A stretch of 64,000 bases of DNA, from the NCBI RefSeq assembly GCF_000934845.1, contig NZ_JXIQ01000095.1:1-64000 (forward strand). Direction: 5' to 3'. This stretch comes from Mesobacillus subterraneus. Lineage in GTDB: Bacteria; Bacillota; Bacilli; Bacillales; Cytobacillaceae. The notes under the pieces are model-generated. The model saw nothing but the letters and a program-made list of their open reading frames with translations, was not told where the DNA came from and made no database searches. Positions 1-8,204 of the stretch are shown here, piece after piece. Every line of letters starts with the position of its first letter. Position 1 is the stretch's first letter. The position numbers and the translations under genes are program-made.

Positions 1-65
1 AAACTGAGAAATCTCATTTAAGACGAATGCTGGCTTCAGCCAGATTAGGGATAGTTCATGAACGA

Positions 66-101
66 CAAAAAACGGCTCACCTCCCTGCATGGAGATGAGC
101 C
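66..101 (-). terminator. Terminator of the M14 carboxypeptidase gene
   Basis: Read on the minus strand, an 11-bp stem (GGCTCATCTCC pairing with GGAGGTGAGCC, one G-T pair) is followed by a run of T. It lies about 30 nt past the stop codon of the carboxypeptidase gene. Confidence 0.85.
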
Positions 102-129
102 TGTAATGCTTGGCATTCTTATCGGACTT

Positions 130-1200
130 TTATTCGTCCGCTTCCTCGCTTTGCCTGTTCGTCTGTTCCGGCAGCGTATCCCAGAAGCTAGTATCCATTG
201 TTTCGATAGAGTCGTCTGCAATGGCTCTGACGGTTGCATCCAAAGTGGTAATGGTCTGCTTGATTAGATAGCCATTGCTTTTCTGGCCTAGCGCATATGG
301 CTCATAATAATGATCGGACATGCCGCGCATTTCGAATAATAGGGTTGAAATGTCATAGCGCACAGCCGCTCCGTTTCGGCCAATGTTTTCTCCGGTACCT
401 CCGCGATATTTGCCTATGTGGCCCCAACCAGTATCCTCAAGTGCGTTGTATACGACTGCACCAAGTTTCTTGGAGCCTTCAAGCACCTCTGGCTTTACGT
501 TTTCGTTTGTAGGATAAAGAATCGATCCAGAGACAAGCTCGCCTTCTGTTTCACTTAAGGTGCCTTGGTGATGAAGGTCAATCATGTAATCGATGTTGTA
601 TTTGGCAAAAACATTTTCATGAAGCGCGCGTGCTTCTGGCTCCATCTCGTTCGTTTTTTTATCATGTTCGCGGTTGAGGTCAATCTTGTTCGCGTTGTAA
701 CGAGTCAGGTGACGGTCGCCATCAGCAAGATAGTCTTCAAGAGAGAAGTCGACATCGCCCATCGCTCCGTCAGCGTTTAACATGGGAATCACAAGAATGT
801 TGACATGATCCAGTACTCCGCTTGTTTTACCAGTGCCTAAGTGTTTGATGAACTCAAGTGCACCCTCGGTGGTCAACTGCTCGTTTCCGTGCTGCTGCGT
901 CAGAAACAAGATCGTTGGGTTTTCTGGATTCGAAATATATTTTGCCATGTGAATATCGCGGCCTTTGACTGTCTGGCCAATTACTTCAAGTTCCATTGCC
1001 TCCTGCTTGGCATCCTGAGTCTTCAGGTAATCTACCAACCCCCCATATGTATGCAAAATCGATGTTTGAAGGGATCCATGACCGGTACTTGGACCATTTC
1101 CGACTGCTTCTGCAGGCAGTGCCACCGCTGTCACCGCACCTAATGCGATCACGCTTGATAAAGATACGGATAAAACCTTCTTCTTCCATGCCATTGTCAT
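130..1200 (-). CDS. Secreted M14-family zinc carboxypeptidase
   Basis: A 356-residue protein that probably removes C-terminal residues from peptides outside the membrane. Residues 5-32 form a signal peptide (lysines, hydrophobic core, then an alanine-rich cut region around LPAEA). The zinc site of the M14 family is visible as H104-x-x-E107 (HGNE) and H210 in DLHH. N170 and R177 lie in the substrate-binding stretch NKIDLNR. E290 in FEMRG fits the catalytic glutamate. The start at 1200 is preceded by an AGGAGGAAT-type ribosome site. The gene stands alone with its own terminator. The family covers carboxypeptidase A/B types and gamma-D-glutamyl-meso-diaminopimelate peptidases; no LysM domain is seen, so a cell-wall substrate is not specifically supported. 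Confidence 0.85.
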   Translation of the reverse strand: MTMAWKKKVLSVSLSSVIALGAVTAVALPAEAVGNGPSTGHGSLQTSILHTYGGLVDYLKTQDAKQEAMELEVIGQTVKGRDIHMAKYISNPENPTILFLTQQHGNEQLTTEGALEFIKHLGTGKTSGVLDHVNILVIPMLNADGAMGDVDFSLEDYLADGDRHLTRYNANKIDLNREHDKKTNEMEPEARALHENVFAKYNIDYMIDLHHQGTLSETEGELVSGSILYPTNENVKPEVLEGSKKLGAVVYNALEDTGWGHIGKYRGGTGENIGRNGAAVRYDISTLLFEMRGMSDHYYEPYALGQKSNGYLIKQTITTLDATVRAIADDSIETMDTSFWDTLPEQTNRQSEEADE

Positions 1201-1360
1201 TCCTCCTATAAAACTAGATTCACCTATACTTTACAGAATATTAGAAAAATAATCGATAGAGTAAGATGCCTATTTTATCGACAAATTAGCAACACGAAAT
1301 AAGCAGTTTGAATAGGTTTATTTTTCAGGAATTTGGATTATATAGGGAAAAAGTAATGAT

Positions 1361-1378
1361 TGAGACATAGGGACGGTT
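1361..1378 (+). repeat. Short dispersed repeat, copy 1
   Basis: The 18-mer TGAGACATAGGGACGGTT differs at one base from the copy at 3814-3831. I recall GGGACGGTT-containing words as common dispersed sequence in Bacillaceae genomes. This copy is intergenic. Confidence 0.55.
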
Positions 1379-1514
1379 AATAAATCTTCGTTTGATGGCA
1401 TATTTAGTTTCAATTCTAATATACTTGGATTGGTGGGTGGTTCTCGAAAGATAGCACGAAAACAAAACAGATTCCTTTTTGTTCCAGTAAAAATGTCCCA
1501 TCTGGCTTCCACTG

Positions 1515-1523
1515 TGCTATAAT
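1515..1523 (+). promoter_or_regulatory. Extended -10 promoter for the DUF1611 operon
   Basis: TGC followed by TATAAT (1518-1523) is a consensus extended -10 element. The -35 region is poor, as is usual with this promoter type. Transcription would start near 1530, giving a leader of about 125 nt before the start codon at 1657. Confidence 0.6.
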
Positions 1524-1557
1524 GAATAACAAAGAAGAGAATAAATTTATAGTAATA

Positions 1558-1619
1558 CACCTTACATCTTTCGGAATTGGCTCCAGCCTTATTTGCTCGA
1601 TTGGTTAAGGTGTTTTTTC
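1558..1619 (+). terminator. Leader hairpin with T-run (possible attenuator)
   Basis: CACCTTA at 1558-1564 pairs with TAAGGTG at 1606-1612 and is followed directly by TTTTTT. The 41-nt interval can form an inner hairpin (GGA/TCC around 1573-1584). The structure sits inside the leader, about 40 nt before the start codon at 1657. It therefore looks like a conditional terminator; no known riboswitch consensus is recognised in it. Confidence 0.5.
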
Positions 1620-1656
1620 TTTGTTCGGGAAAAAATAGAACGAGAAGGGAATTAGT

Positions 1657-2754
1657 ATGAAAAAAACAGCGATTATTTATTGTGAAGGAAATTTTGGGTC
1701 AATGGATGGAAAGACAGCAAATGGTTTGATTCGAAACTCTAAAAAATATCTGATTGTCGGTGTTATTGACAGTACGAAGGCAAATTTGGATTCAGGTGAA
1801 TTTCTCGAAGGAGAAAAAAATAACATACCGATTTATGCAAGCCTTGAAAATGTGATGGAAACGGTGACTCCATTACCTGAGCAGTTTATTTATGGAATTG
1901 CACCTGCTAATGCCGTTTTAAAAGAAGAGGAAAGAAAGATCTTCTTAAAAGCAATGGAAAATGGCATGGATATCATTAATCCCCTGCAAGAATTTCTCAC
2001 CGAAGATGAAGAGTTTGCTAAGCATGCTCGTCAGTACGGCGTTGCCATCCACGATATTCGAAAGCCCCTCCCTAATAAAGATTTACATATTTTCTCCGGA
2101 CGAATTTTAGATATGCCAACCCCGATAATTGCGATTCTCGGGACCGATAGTGCCGTTGGCAAGCGAACAACTTGTGTCATTCTGGAGGCTGCTTTGGAGG
2201 CGAAAGGGTACCATGTTTCATTTGTGGCAACCGGCCAGACTGGGATCATTCAAGGGGCAAAATACGGTGTTGCGGTCGATGCCATGCCACTGCAATTTAT
2301 GATCGGGGAACTTGAAAATGAAATCATGAAAGCTTACGAAAATGATCGTCCTGATCTGATTATCGTCGAAGGCCAGGGAGCCTTGAGTCATCCTGGGTAT
2401 GTGAGTTCTTGCGGAATTTTAAGAGGCTCAAGACCGGACGCGGTCATTGTTCAACATCCTCCTAAACGTCAGCAACTAGGAGATTTTGACTTTATGAAAA
2501 TGCCAACCTTAGAAAGTGAGATTGACTTAATTGAGCGATTTTCGGATACAAAAGTGATTGCCGTTACCCTTAACCATGAAAATATGACTGATTCAGAAGT
2601 TGATAAGGTGATAGATAACTATGAAGAACAACTGAACATACCGGCTACGGATGTTCTCCTACACGGCTGTGACAAACTGATAACAAGCATCCTTGAGACA
2701 TTCCCAGCATTGGAGAAAAGAACAAATCAATTGGAGGAAGTGCACATCAATTGA
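1657..2754 (+). CDS. DUF1611-family P-loop protein
   Basis: A 365-residue cytoplasmic protein of the DUF1611 family. The N-terminal half (about 1-140) has a Rossmann-like pattern. A P-loop-like motif GTDSAVGKRTT lies at about 162-172, followed by VEGQGALSHPG, the conserved signature of this family. One DUF1611 branch, DgcN, has been linked to D-glutamate breakdown; whether that holds here is unknown. The stop codon overlaps the next start (TTGA), so this gene and the racemase-like gene are translationally coupled and probably act on the same amino acid. A start at ATG 1657 is supported by a GAGAAGGGAA ribosome site. Expression probably depends on the leader hairpin upstream. Confidence 0.75.
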   Translation: MKKTAIIYCEGNFGSMDGKTANGLIRNSKKYLIVGVIDSTKANLDSGEFLEGEKNNIPIYASLENVMETVTPLPEQFIYGIAPANAVLKEEERKIFLKAMENGMDIINPLQEFLTEDEEFAKHARQYGVAIHDIRKPLPNKDLHIFSGRILDMPTPIIAILGTDSAVGKRTTCVILEAALEAKGYHVSFVATGQTGIIQGAKYGVAVDAMPLQFMIGELENEIMKAYENDRPDLIIVEGQGALSHPGYVSSCGILRGSRPDAVIVQHPPKRQQLGDFDFMKMPTLESEIDLIERFSDTKVIAVTLNHENMTDSEVDKVIDNYEEQLNIPATDVLLHGCDKLITSILETFPALEKRTNQLEEVHIN

Positions 2755-3854
2755 TTGATTTTATGTCGTCAAGGGTGGAAATTGATCTAGTGAAACTTGG
2801 GAACAATGTCGAAGTCCTATTGAATTTATTTGGCAAAAAAAAGATTGGAATTATGGGTGTTACGAAAAGTGTTTGTGGGATTCCTGAGATTGCTGAGGTT
2901 CTTGTAAATAAGGGACTTCGAATTCTGGCTGACTCCAAAATAGACAATCTGAAAAATATGCGTGATGCAAATATAAAGGCGGAATATATTTTATTAAAAA
3001 CTCCATCGTTAAGCGAGGTGGACCTCGTGATAAAAAATGCGGATATCAGTTTTAATACGGAGATAGCTGTAATAAAATGTCTTTCTGCTGCTGCCATTAA
3101 AAATGAATGCCCACATAAAATCATTCTGATGGTGGACATGGGCGATCTGAGGGAAGGGATCCTTCCTGCAGATCTCGATCGTTTTATCGAGGAGGTACTG
3201 CCACTTCCTAAAATAACCATTGTTGGAATTGGAGCAAATTTTGCTTGTCTTGGCGGAGTGAAACCAACTGATAGTAAGATGCGTACATTATCCTTCCTGG
3301 CTGAACATATTGAGGAGAAATTTAAGATCCCCCTTACCTATATATCAGGAGGAAATTCAGCCAATTATAACTGGTTCATGGCTAATGATGACGTCGGTAA
3401 CATCAATAATTTACGAATAGGGGAAGCTATTTTTCTCGGCCGTGAAACACTTGGTCGAACAGAAATCCCCGGTTTATTCACGGATGTGTTTACCTTCGTT
3501 GCTGAGGTCATCGAATCTAAGTGGAAAGCCTCTTTGCCTGATGGGGAAAGGGGTCAAAATGCGTTTGGAGATTCGCCGCAATTTCTGGATCGTGGCCAAA
3601 TTAGGAGGGTCATCCTCGGGGTGGGTTGTCAAGATGTCTTAGTTTCCGGCCTAACACCAAGAATAGATATTGAAATTCTCGGCTCAAGCAGTGATCATAC
3701 CATCATTGATGCTAAAAAAACAGAGTTAAAAGTCGGCGATGAAGTAGCCTTTGACATAAATTATGGAGCACTACTATCGGCTATGACATCACCATATGTT
3801 GAAAAGAAATTTTTGAGACATCGGGACGGTTGGACGGCTCCTGAGTTGAATTAA
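2751..3854 (+). CDS. Alanine/ornithine-racemase-family PLP enzyme
   Basis: A 367-residue fold-III PLP-dependent protein. K39 in MGVTKSVCG is the expected Schiff-base lysine, and the VTKxVCG context matches the ornithine/alanine racemase group rather than Alr. Glycine-rich phosphate-binding stretches (GANFACLGG, SGGNSAN) follow. The likely start is TTG 2751, overlapping the upstream stop, with GGAGG 13 nt before it; ATG 2763 is possible but further from the ribosome site. The last 13 residues (from LRHRDGW) are encoded by a dispersed-repeat word at 3814-3831, so the C-terminus may have been altered. The substrate is not determined by sequence; racemisation of ornithine, alanine or a related amino acid is the family inference. 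Confidence 0.75.
   Translation: MIDFMSSRVEIDLVKLGNNVEVLLNLFGKKKIGIMGVTKSVCGIPEIAEVLVNKGLRILADSKIDNLKNMRDANIKAEYILLKTPSLSEVDLVIKNADISFNTEIAVIKCLSAAAIKNECPHKIILMVDMGDLREGILPADLDRFIEEVLPLPKITIVGIGANFACLGGVKPTDSKMRTLSFLAEHIEEKFKIPLTYISGGNSANYNWFMANDDVGNINNLRIGEAIFLGRETLGRTEIPGLFTDVFTFVAEVIESKWKASLPDGERGQNAFGDSPQFLDRGQIRRVILGVGCQDVLVSGLTPRIDIEILGSSSDHTIIDAKKTELKVGDEVAFDINYGALLSAMTSPYVEKKFLRHRDGWTAPELN
3814..3831 (+). repeat. Short dispersed repeat, copy 2, inside a coding end
   Basis: TGAGACATCGGGACGGTT matches the intergenic copy at 1361-1378 at 17 of 18 positions. It encodes the last residues of the racemase-like protein. Confidence 0.55.
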
Positions 3855-4086
3855 GCGGGGGTCTTTTTATTTCCTAAAGCATTATGAAGTCATCTGAGGG
3901 TAAAAGGCAAGAGTGAATTTAGCTAAAATGGAACCAATTGAAATAGATACCAAGATGGTTTTCAAAATTCAAAACCACATGTAAAAGATGATGACGTTGT
4001 AGAAAAATGGTTATTTTTGGATATCAAATTAATAGTGTTATAGTGGTTGACGTAATTGAAGAGGATAGAAATAACTTGGTTTTCAT
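3855..4086. other. Intergenic, no gene seen
   Basis: This stretch is AT-rich with only very short open frames. A small frame at about 4003-4089 (27 codons) has no recognisable motif and may be a decayed coding fragment. AACTTGG near 4072 and CCAAGTT near 4098 could form a weak hairpin at the end of the GNAT gene. Confidence 0.4.
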
Positions 4087-4791
4087 TTAAAGGAAGCCAA
4101 GTTTATGAATCATTGTCTTATTAACATTGAATTCATTTGCAAGGATTGAATAAAATTGAGTATCACGAAATTCACCTTTAATAAATTCGTTTTTACGTAA
4201 TGTCCCTTCATATTTCATACCTAATTTTTTCATCACTTTTTGAGAACCAATGTTATCAGTATCGCATCTTCCTTCTATCCGATTAGCCGATAACTCAGCA
4301 AAACCATATTCAATGATTTTTTCTAAGGCTTCTGTTATAATTCCTTTCCCCCAATATTGTTCTGATAAAAAGTAACCAATTTCCATACTTTTGTGTTTAT
4401 TACTCCAATCAATTATTGCAGCAACTCCAATTACTTTTTTAGTTTCTTTTAAGAGTATTCCCCATTCACCAGTTTCACCGTTAACATAACCGTTGATAAC
4501 ATCTTCTAAAAATTGAAGTGTTGTTTCTTTCGTCTTATTGGTTTCCCAGGTCATAGGAGCTGCAACATTTGGATTGGAACAAAATTCATGGACATCATCT
4601 AAGTCACCAAAACATAACTTTCTTAAAAATAAACGATCAGTCTCGAACTCAGGAATATTCTTTAGATGATTTTCAAAACTCATATTTTCCTCCATAGAAA
4701 TTACTCTTTTATCTTTAAATTCGAATTTTTCAAGAAGAACTTCGTTAAATTCATTTACTATCACGGCTCTGGAACAATTTCGAATATGCAT
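4087..4791 (-). CDS. GNAT acetyltransferase fused to a NUDIX N-terminal stub
   Basis: The open frame encodes 234 residues. Residues 37-234 are a RimJ/RimL-type GNAT N-acetyltransferase: ETDRLFLRKL, then GYFLSEQYWGKGIITEAL (acetyl-CoA loop) and NIGSQKVMKKLGMKYEG. Residues 1-31 (RNCSRAVIVNEFNEVLLEKFEF onward) instead resemble the first beta strands of a NUDIX hydrolase and stop before any NUDIX box. Two starts are credible. ATG 4791 has GGAG 8 nt upstream and would give the fusion. ATG 4683 has GGAGG 6-8 nt upstream and would give the normal acetyltransferase. The arrangement suggests a deletion that joined a NUDIX gene start to the GNAT gene. The acetyl acceptor (ribosomal protein or antibiotic-like amine) is unknown. 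Confidence 0.75.
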   Translation of the reverse strand: MHIRNCSRAVIVNEFNEVLLEKFEFKDKRVISMEENMSFENHLKNIPEFETDRLFLRKLCFGDLDDVHEFCSNPNVAAPMTWETNKTKETTLQFLEDVINGYVNGETGEWGILLKETKKVIGVAAIIDWSNKHKSMEIGYFLSEQYWGKGIITEALEKIIEYGFAELSANRIEGRCDTDNIGSQKVMKKLGMKYEGTLRKNEFIKGEFRDTQFYSILANEFNVNKTMIHKLGFL

Positions 4792-4866
4792 CGAATTTCT
4801 CCTAAATAAAATTATAACTTGTTATTATTTATTATTATAAAGAAAAAAGAAAAAGGTGACAATTTT

Positions 4867-5115
4867 ATGAAAAAACTTCTTCTCAGTCTATTTATATTAG
4901 TAAATCTCTTGTTCATCTTAAATTTTCTGGCTGGTGCGCTATTTTCACCAACCAATATTTTATGGGCCGTTCTTTTTGTGCTAGAAGTCGTTGTTTCAGG
5001 TGTGTTTTTATCACAAAAGAGCCATCCGCTACTGTCGGTTTCGGTATTAGTTACAGGTGTTGCTTCTTTAGCTCTGTTTTTTTATCTTTATTTCCTATCC
5101 AAACTGCTAGGTTGA
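4867..5115 (+). CDS. Small membrane protein of unknown function
   Basis: An 82-residue, very hydrophobic protein with about three membrane segments (roughly 3-24, 30-48 and 57-80) separated by short polar turns. The start at ATG 4867 is preferred because AGGTGA lies 8 nt before it; an earlier in-frame ATG at 4819 has no ribosome site. It is convergent with the FetB-like gene and divergent from the GNAT gene. I do not recognise a family. Confidence 0.6.
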   Translation: MKKLLLSLFILVNLLFILNFLAGALFSPTNILWAVLFVLEVVVSGVFLSQKSHPLLSVSVLVTGVASLALFFYLYFLSKLLG

Positions 5116-5141
5116 CCCCTATTCGAAAGATGCTGTTTCGC

Positions 5142-5894
5142 TTACAGATGGTCGATCAATTGATGGGCTTTGGTAAACAGGAGCCGGTGGGTTAATATTC
5201 CAAGTAAGATGGCAGTAATCGCAGCGGCGGAGGTGAAGGAGTACATGATTAATATTTGATAACGGACGGCTACAATTGGGTTTGCACCTGCTACAATCAT
5301 ACCGGTCATCATTCCAGGGAGCTGGACGAGGCCGACTGTTTTCATGCCGTCAATGGTTGGAAGCATGGAAGCTTTCACAGTGTTTTGCATCACGCTCGAA
5401 ACCGCCTGCTTAGAAGTTGCGCCAAGAGCCAGATACACATTTATTTCTTCTCGACGAGTTTCCATTTCTGATTTTAAGCGATTGAAAAAGAGACCGGAGA
5501 CGACCATTCCATTTCCGATAATCATACCGCTGATCGGTATGATGTACTGAGGAGTAGTTTGGATGATTTTTAACCCGACAAGCAACCCCATCGTTAAAAT
5601 TTCTGTAGATGTAATAGCAACTGCAATCCTCCAGCTTACCCCTGGAAGGCCTTTCCCTTTTTTTCTTGCGTTTAAGGTTGCGACGGTAATCATAATCGCA
5701 AGCATCAGGATAATGAGACTCCAGGATTTCAATTGGAAAATGAACTGGAGAACATATCCGACAGCAATTAATTGCACGGCAGCCCGAATGGTGCCGATCA
5801 TGATGTCTTTTTCCAGCCCAATCCGTTGCCAAAAGGATAACAATATAGCAAACGCTACGAATATTAATGTAAAAAACAAAGCCGTGGTACTCAT
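5142..5894 (-). CDS. fetB: FetB-like ABC transporter permease (UPF0014)
   Basis: A 250-residue polytopic membrane protein of the UPF0014/FetB family, with about seven hydrophobic segments and the conserved cytoplasmic stretch RREEINVYLALGATSKQA typical of this family. In Escherichia coli FetAB exports iron; in other bacteria the role is unsettled. Its start overlaps the stop of the ATPase gene (ATGA), so the two form one operon and a single transporter. The symbol follows the family, not a test of substrate. Confidence 0.75.
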   Translation of the reverse strand: MSTTALFFTLIFVAFAILLSFWQRIGLEKDIMIGTIRAAVQLIAVGYVLQFIFQLKSWSLIILMLAIMITVATLNARKKGKGLPGVSWRIAVAITSTEILTMGLLVGLKIIQTTPQYIIPISGMIIGNGMVVSGLFFNRLKSEMETRREEINVYLALGATSKQAVSSVMQNTVKASMLPTIDGMKTVGLVQLPGMMTGMIVAGANPIVAVRYQILIMYSFTSAAAITAILLGILTHRLLFTKAHQLIDHL

Positions 5895-6637
5895 AGTGTG
5901 AGGACTTCCTCCTTGTCAAAAGCGTCGGCGATGAAATCTTTGGTTACGTTATGGAGTGGGCGTTCAAAAACCTCGATCGTTTTTCCTTGTTCGACGATTT
6001 CCCCATCTGCGAATACCCATGTGTATTGTCCGATTTTTTTGGCCTGCTTTAAATTGTGGGTTACCCACAAAATGGTTGTTCCTTGCTGTCGATGCAATTC
6101 TTGAATTAATTCTTCGATCCCCTCAGAACTGTGTGGATCAAGGGAGGCAGTGACTTCATCTAAAAGCAGCACCTCAGGCCGGTTAGCCAAAGTGCGTGCT
6201 AAAGAAACACGTTGTTTTTGGCCGCCGGAAAGGGAACGGGCTTCCTGTTCTTTTATCGATCGGGGAAGAGCCACTTGATCCAATAGATTGTCCAGTTCCT
6301 CCTCTGTTACTGTTTCACGGAAGAGTTTTGGCCCGACGAGTAAATTATCCCGTACAGTTCCAGGCAGCATCGTCGGCATTTGAAACACCATGCCGATTTT
6401 TCTGCGCAATTGCAGGACATCCATCTCTAAATAAGGTTTCGCTTTATAAAAGAGTGTGCCTGCATCCGGGTCTGTCATTCTGTTTATTAATGATAAAAAC
6501 GTGCTTTTTCCGGAACCTGAGGGGCCAATGATCGTGATCAGTTCCCCTTCGATGATACTGGCAGTGATTCCGTTTAAAATTGCCTGTCCATGAAGATTGT
6601 TTTTCAATATATTTTCAACAGCTATCAGTTTTTGCAT
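5891..6637 (-). CDS. fetA: FetA-like ABC transporter ATP-binding protein
   Basis: A 248-residue ABC ATPase. The Walker A motif GPSGSGKST is near residue 40, the signature LSGGQKQR near 138 and the Walker B LLLDEVTASLD near 160, followed by the switch histidine in VTHNL. It pairs with the UPF0014 permease through a 4-nt overlap. Proteins of this type are often labelled phosphate ATPases by similarity to PstB, but the partner permease points to the FetAB group. The upstream stretch 6638-6856 (219 nt) shows no other gene. Confidence 0.75.
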   Translation of the reverse strand: MQKLIAVENILKNNLHGQAILNGITASIIEGELITIIGPSGSGKSTFLSLINRMTDPDAGTLFYKAKPYLEMDVLQLRRKIGMVFQMPTMLPGTVRDNLLVGPKLFRETVTEEELDNLLDQVALPRSIKEQEARSLSGGQKQRVSLARTLANRPEVLLLDEVTASLDPHSSEGIEELIQELHRQQGTTILWVTHNLKQAKKIGQYTWVFADGEIVEQGKTIEVFERPLHNVTKDFIADAFDKEEVLTL

Positions 6638-6856
6638 GATTTTTCACCCTAACTCGATAAATGGGATACTAGCTTGATACTGCGGTTCCTTACCTGAATA
6701 GTCCCGTTGGACCTAAATTTCCCAATATGTATGAAGTTACTCTTTCCTAGCAGGTATGTCAATTCAAGTACTTTATTTTTCGCAAGGGAAGTTTCGTACC
6801 CTCGAAATCGGTTAAAATAGTCCATAACGACAAAAAAAACGAAAGTTGGGGTTTAA

Positions 6857-7201
6857 ATGAATCTATTCAATTTATTTCGCCACCCAAAACCATTAGAGAA
6901 TCTTAGTCCACAAGACATCTCGGAAAAATGGAACGAGAGTCCAAAACCAGTTATTCTGGACGTTCGAACTCAAATGGAGTACCAATCGGGACATATAGAG
7001 GGGGCAAAATCCTTTCCTTGGGGACAAGAAAAGGAGGTAGCCAGCCAGTACTCGGCGGATACCCCGCTTATTCTTATTTGCAAAACTGGCCATCGCAGCC
7101 AGGCAGCTGCGAACACATTATTAAAACTAGGCTTTAAAAAGCTTTCCCACCTAGAGGGCGGTATGGATCGCTGGAAAAAGGAAGGCTTTCCGACAGAGTA
7201 A
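6857..7201 (+). CDS. Rhodanese-like domain protein
   Basis: A 114-residue cytoplasmic protein made of one rhodanese domain: DVRTQMEYQSGHIEGAKS, then the active-site loop CKTGHR with the catalytic cysteine at residue 75, then a C-terminal LEGGMDRWKKEG helix. Single-domain rhodaneses carry sulfane sulfur as a persulfide on that cysteine. It is monocistronic with its own terminator and follows a GTTGGGG-type ribosome site. Confidence 0.85.
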   Translation: MNLFNLFRHPKPLENLSPQDISEKWNESPKPVILDVRTQMEYQSGHIEGAKSFPWGQEKEVASQYSADTPLILICKTGHRSQAAANTLLKLGFKKLSHLEGGMDRWKKEGFPTE

Positions 7202-7208
7202 TAATTTT

Positions 7209-7249
7209 AAGAAGCAAAGGGGCGTGGCGTACCTTTTGCTTCTTTTGTT
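7209..7249 (+). terminator. Terminator of the rhodanese gene
   Basis: AAGAAGCAAA at 7209-7218 pairs with TTTGCTTCTT at 7235-7244, followed by TTGTTTT. It lies directly after the stop codon. Confidence 0.75.
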
Positions 7250-7265
7250 TTATTTTCTCCCGCCT

Positions 7266-8099
7266 CTATGGTAAATCGATGATGATTCCTGTTTTATCAT
7301 CGGATCGTTTGAGTCGAGGATATCGGATGCAATCGGGATCTGCCTCTTCTGTGGCGATTAACTCTTTTGTGTAGCTACTAAGGCCCTTTTTATCCATTTG
7401 ATCGATCATTTGTTCCCAGTTTATTTTTTCCTCCGCAGATTCAGTTGGGGAAAATAATCCATCGCTGATTAAATAGAGTTTGCTTAAGCAAGCGCGATTG
7501 AAGATGCCTGCTTCGAGAAAATCGGCAAATGCAGGCTCACCATTTAAGACTGAATAACCTGACAATGTATTTGCCTTTGTTCGATTTGCCCGCAATGTCG
7601 GCAGCAAGTGGTCCCTCGAAGTTTTTCCTTGTTTCCGTAGGTCCATCGCTTTTTTCAGGGTCATTCCATCGAGATGAGCTACTTGGGAATGGGTCATTAC
7701 CCTGATTGTATTGTCTTCGTATTTTGCGAATAGCATACAATCTCCAGCTTGTATGTACTCAATATTGGTTTCGTTTATTCGAACAATGATAAAAGCGGCA
7801 CACCAAAGATCCGCTTTTTGGCTAACATCGACCCCTGCTTCTACCATGGCGCTTCGAAGTGCTTGATTCGCTTCTAAGACAATGTCTCGCAAGCTTTGCG
7901 TTTTTGAGGCTTGTTGAAAAAAGGTAGCCAAAAGCTGGGAAGCGATATAGCCCCCTGTTTCCCCTTTCGCATTTTGGTAGGGTGAAACAGAAGTTGCCCC
8001 ATCTACGACTCCATAAATTTGCGCTTTTTCATTGAGGATGAAAGCATCCTCATTGATCAAAGAGCTGCCTCGTTCCGAACATACTTGAACCTTTCCCAT
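7266..8099 (-). CDS. PP2C-family protein phosphatase-like protein
   Basis: A 277-residue soluble protein of the PPM/PP2C fold. Visible motifs are NEDAF near 16-20, YGVVDGATSV near 29-38 (metal-binding DG) and IQAGDCMLF near 118, in family order. It lacks membrane segments and partner domains and stands alone, so its target phosphoprotein is unknown. The array of TTTACA-like hexamers upstream (8166-8204), read on the strand of this gene, ends 10 nt before a TAGAAT -10 element (8155-8150). That is the architecture of PhoP-activated promoters, so phosphate starvation may switch it on. Confidence 0.7.
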   Translation of the reverse strand: MGKVQVCSERGSSLINEDAFILNEKAQIYGVVDGATSVSPYQNAKGETGGYIASQLLATFFQQASKTQSLRDIVLEANQALRSAMVEAGVDVSQKADLWCAAFIIVRINETNIEYIQAGDCMLFAKYEDNTIRVMTHSQVAHLDGMTLKKAMDLRKQGKTSRDHLLPTLRANRTKANTLSGYSVLNGEPAFADFLEAGIFNRACLSKLYLISDGLFSPTESAEEKINWEQMIDQMDKKGLSSYTKELIATEEADPDCIRYPRLKRSDDKTGIIIDLP

Positions 8100-8149
8100 T
8101 TATCCTGCTCCTCTCGTTTCCAATCTGAAAACTTCTCCTGTTGTGCTTT

Positions 8150-8204
8150 ATTCTAATATTAAAAAGATAAATAAAGTGTAAATTCTACCTAAACAATTTG
8201 TAAA
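8150..8204 (-). promoter_or_regulatory. PhoP-box-like array with -10 element
   Basis: On the minus strand four hexamers spaced exactly 11 bp apart read TTTACA, TTTAGG, TTTACA and TTTATC (plus-strand starts 8199, 8188, 8177 and 8166). TAGAAT follows after 10 nt. PhoP of Bacillus binds TT(A/T)ACA-like repeats with this period. The array lies between the phosphatase gene and the divergent ugp operon and could serve both. Confidence 0.55.

Noticed and set aside
1318-1560. An 80-codon open frame on the minus strand in the gap before the DUF1611 gene
   Set aside because: No ribosome site, no recognisable motif, and it runs through the promoter and the dispersed repeat.
5410-5919. A 169-codon minus-strand frame
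   Set aside because: It overlaps the FetB-like gene in another frame on the same strand; composition is basic and disordered, as expected of a shadow frame.
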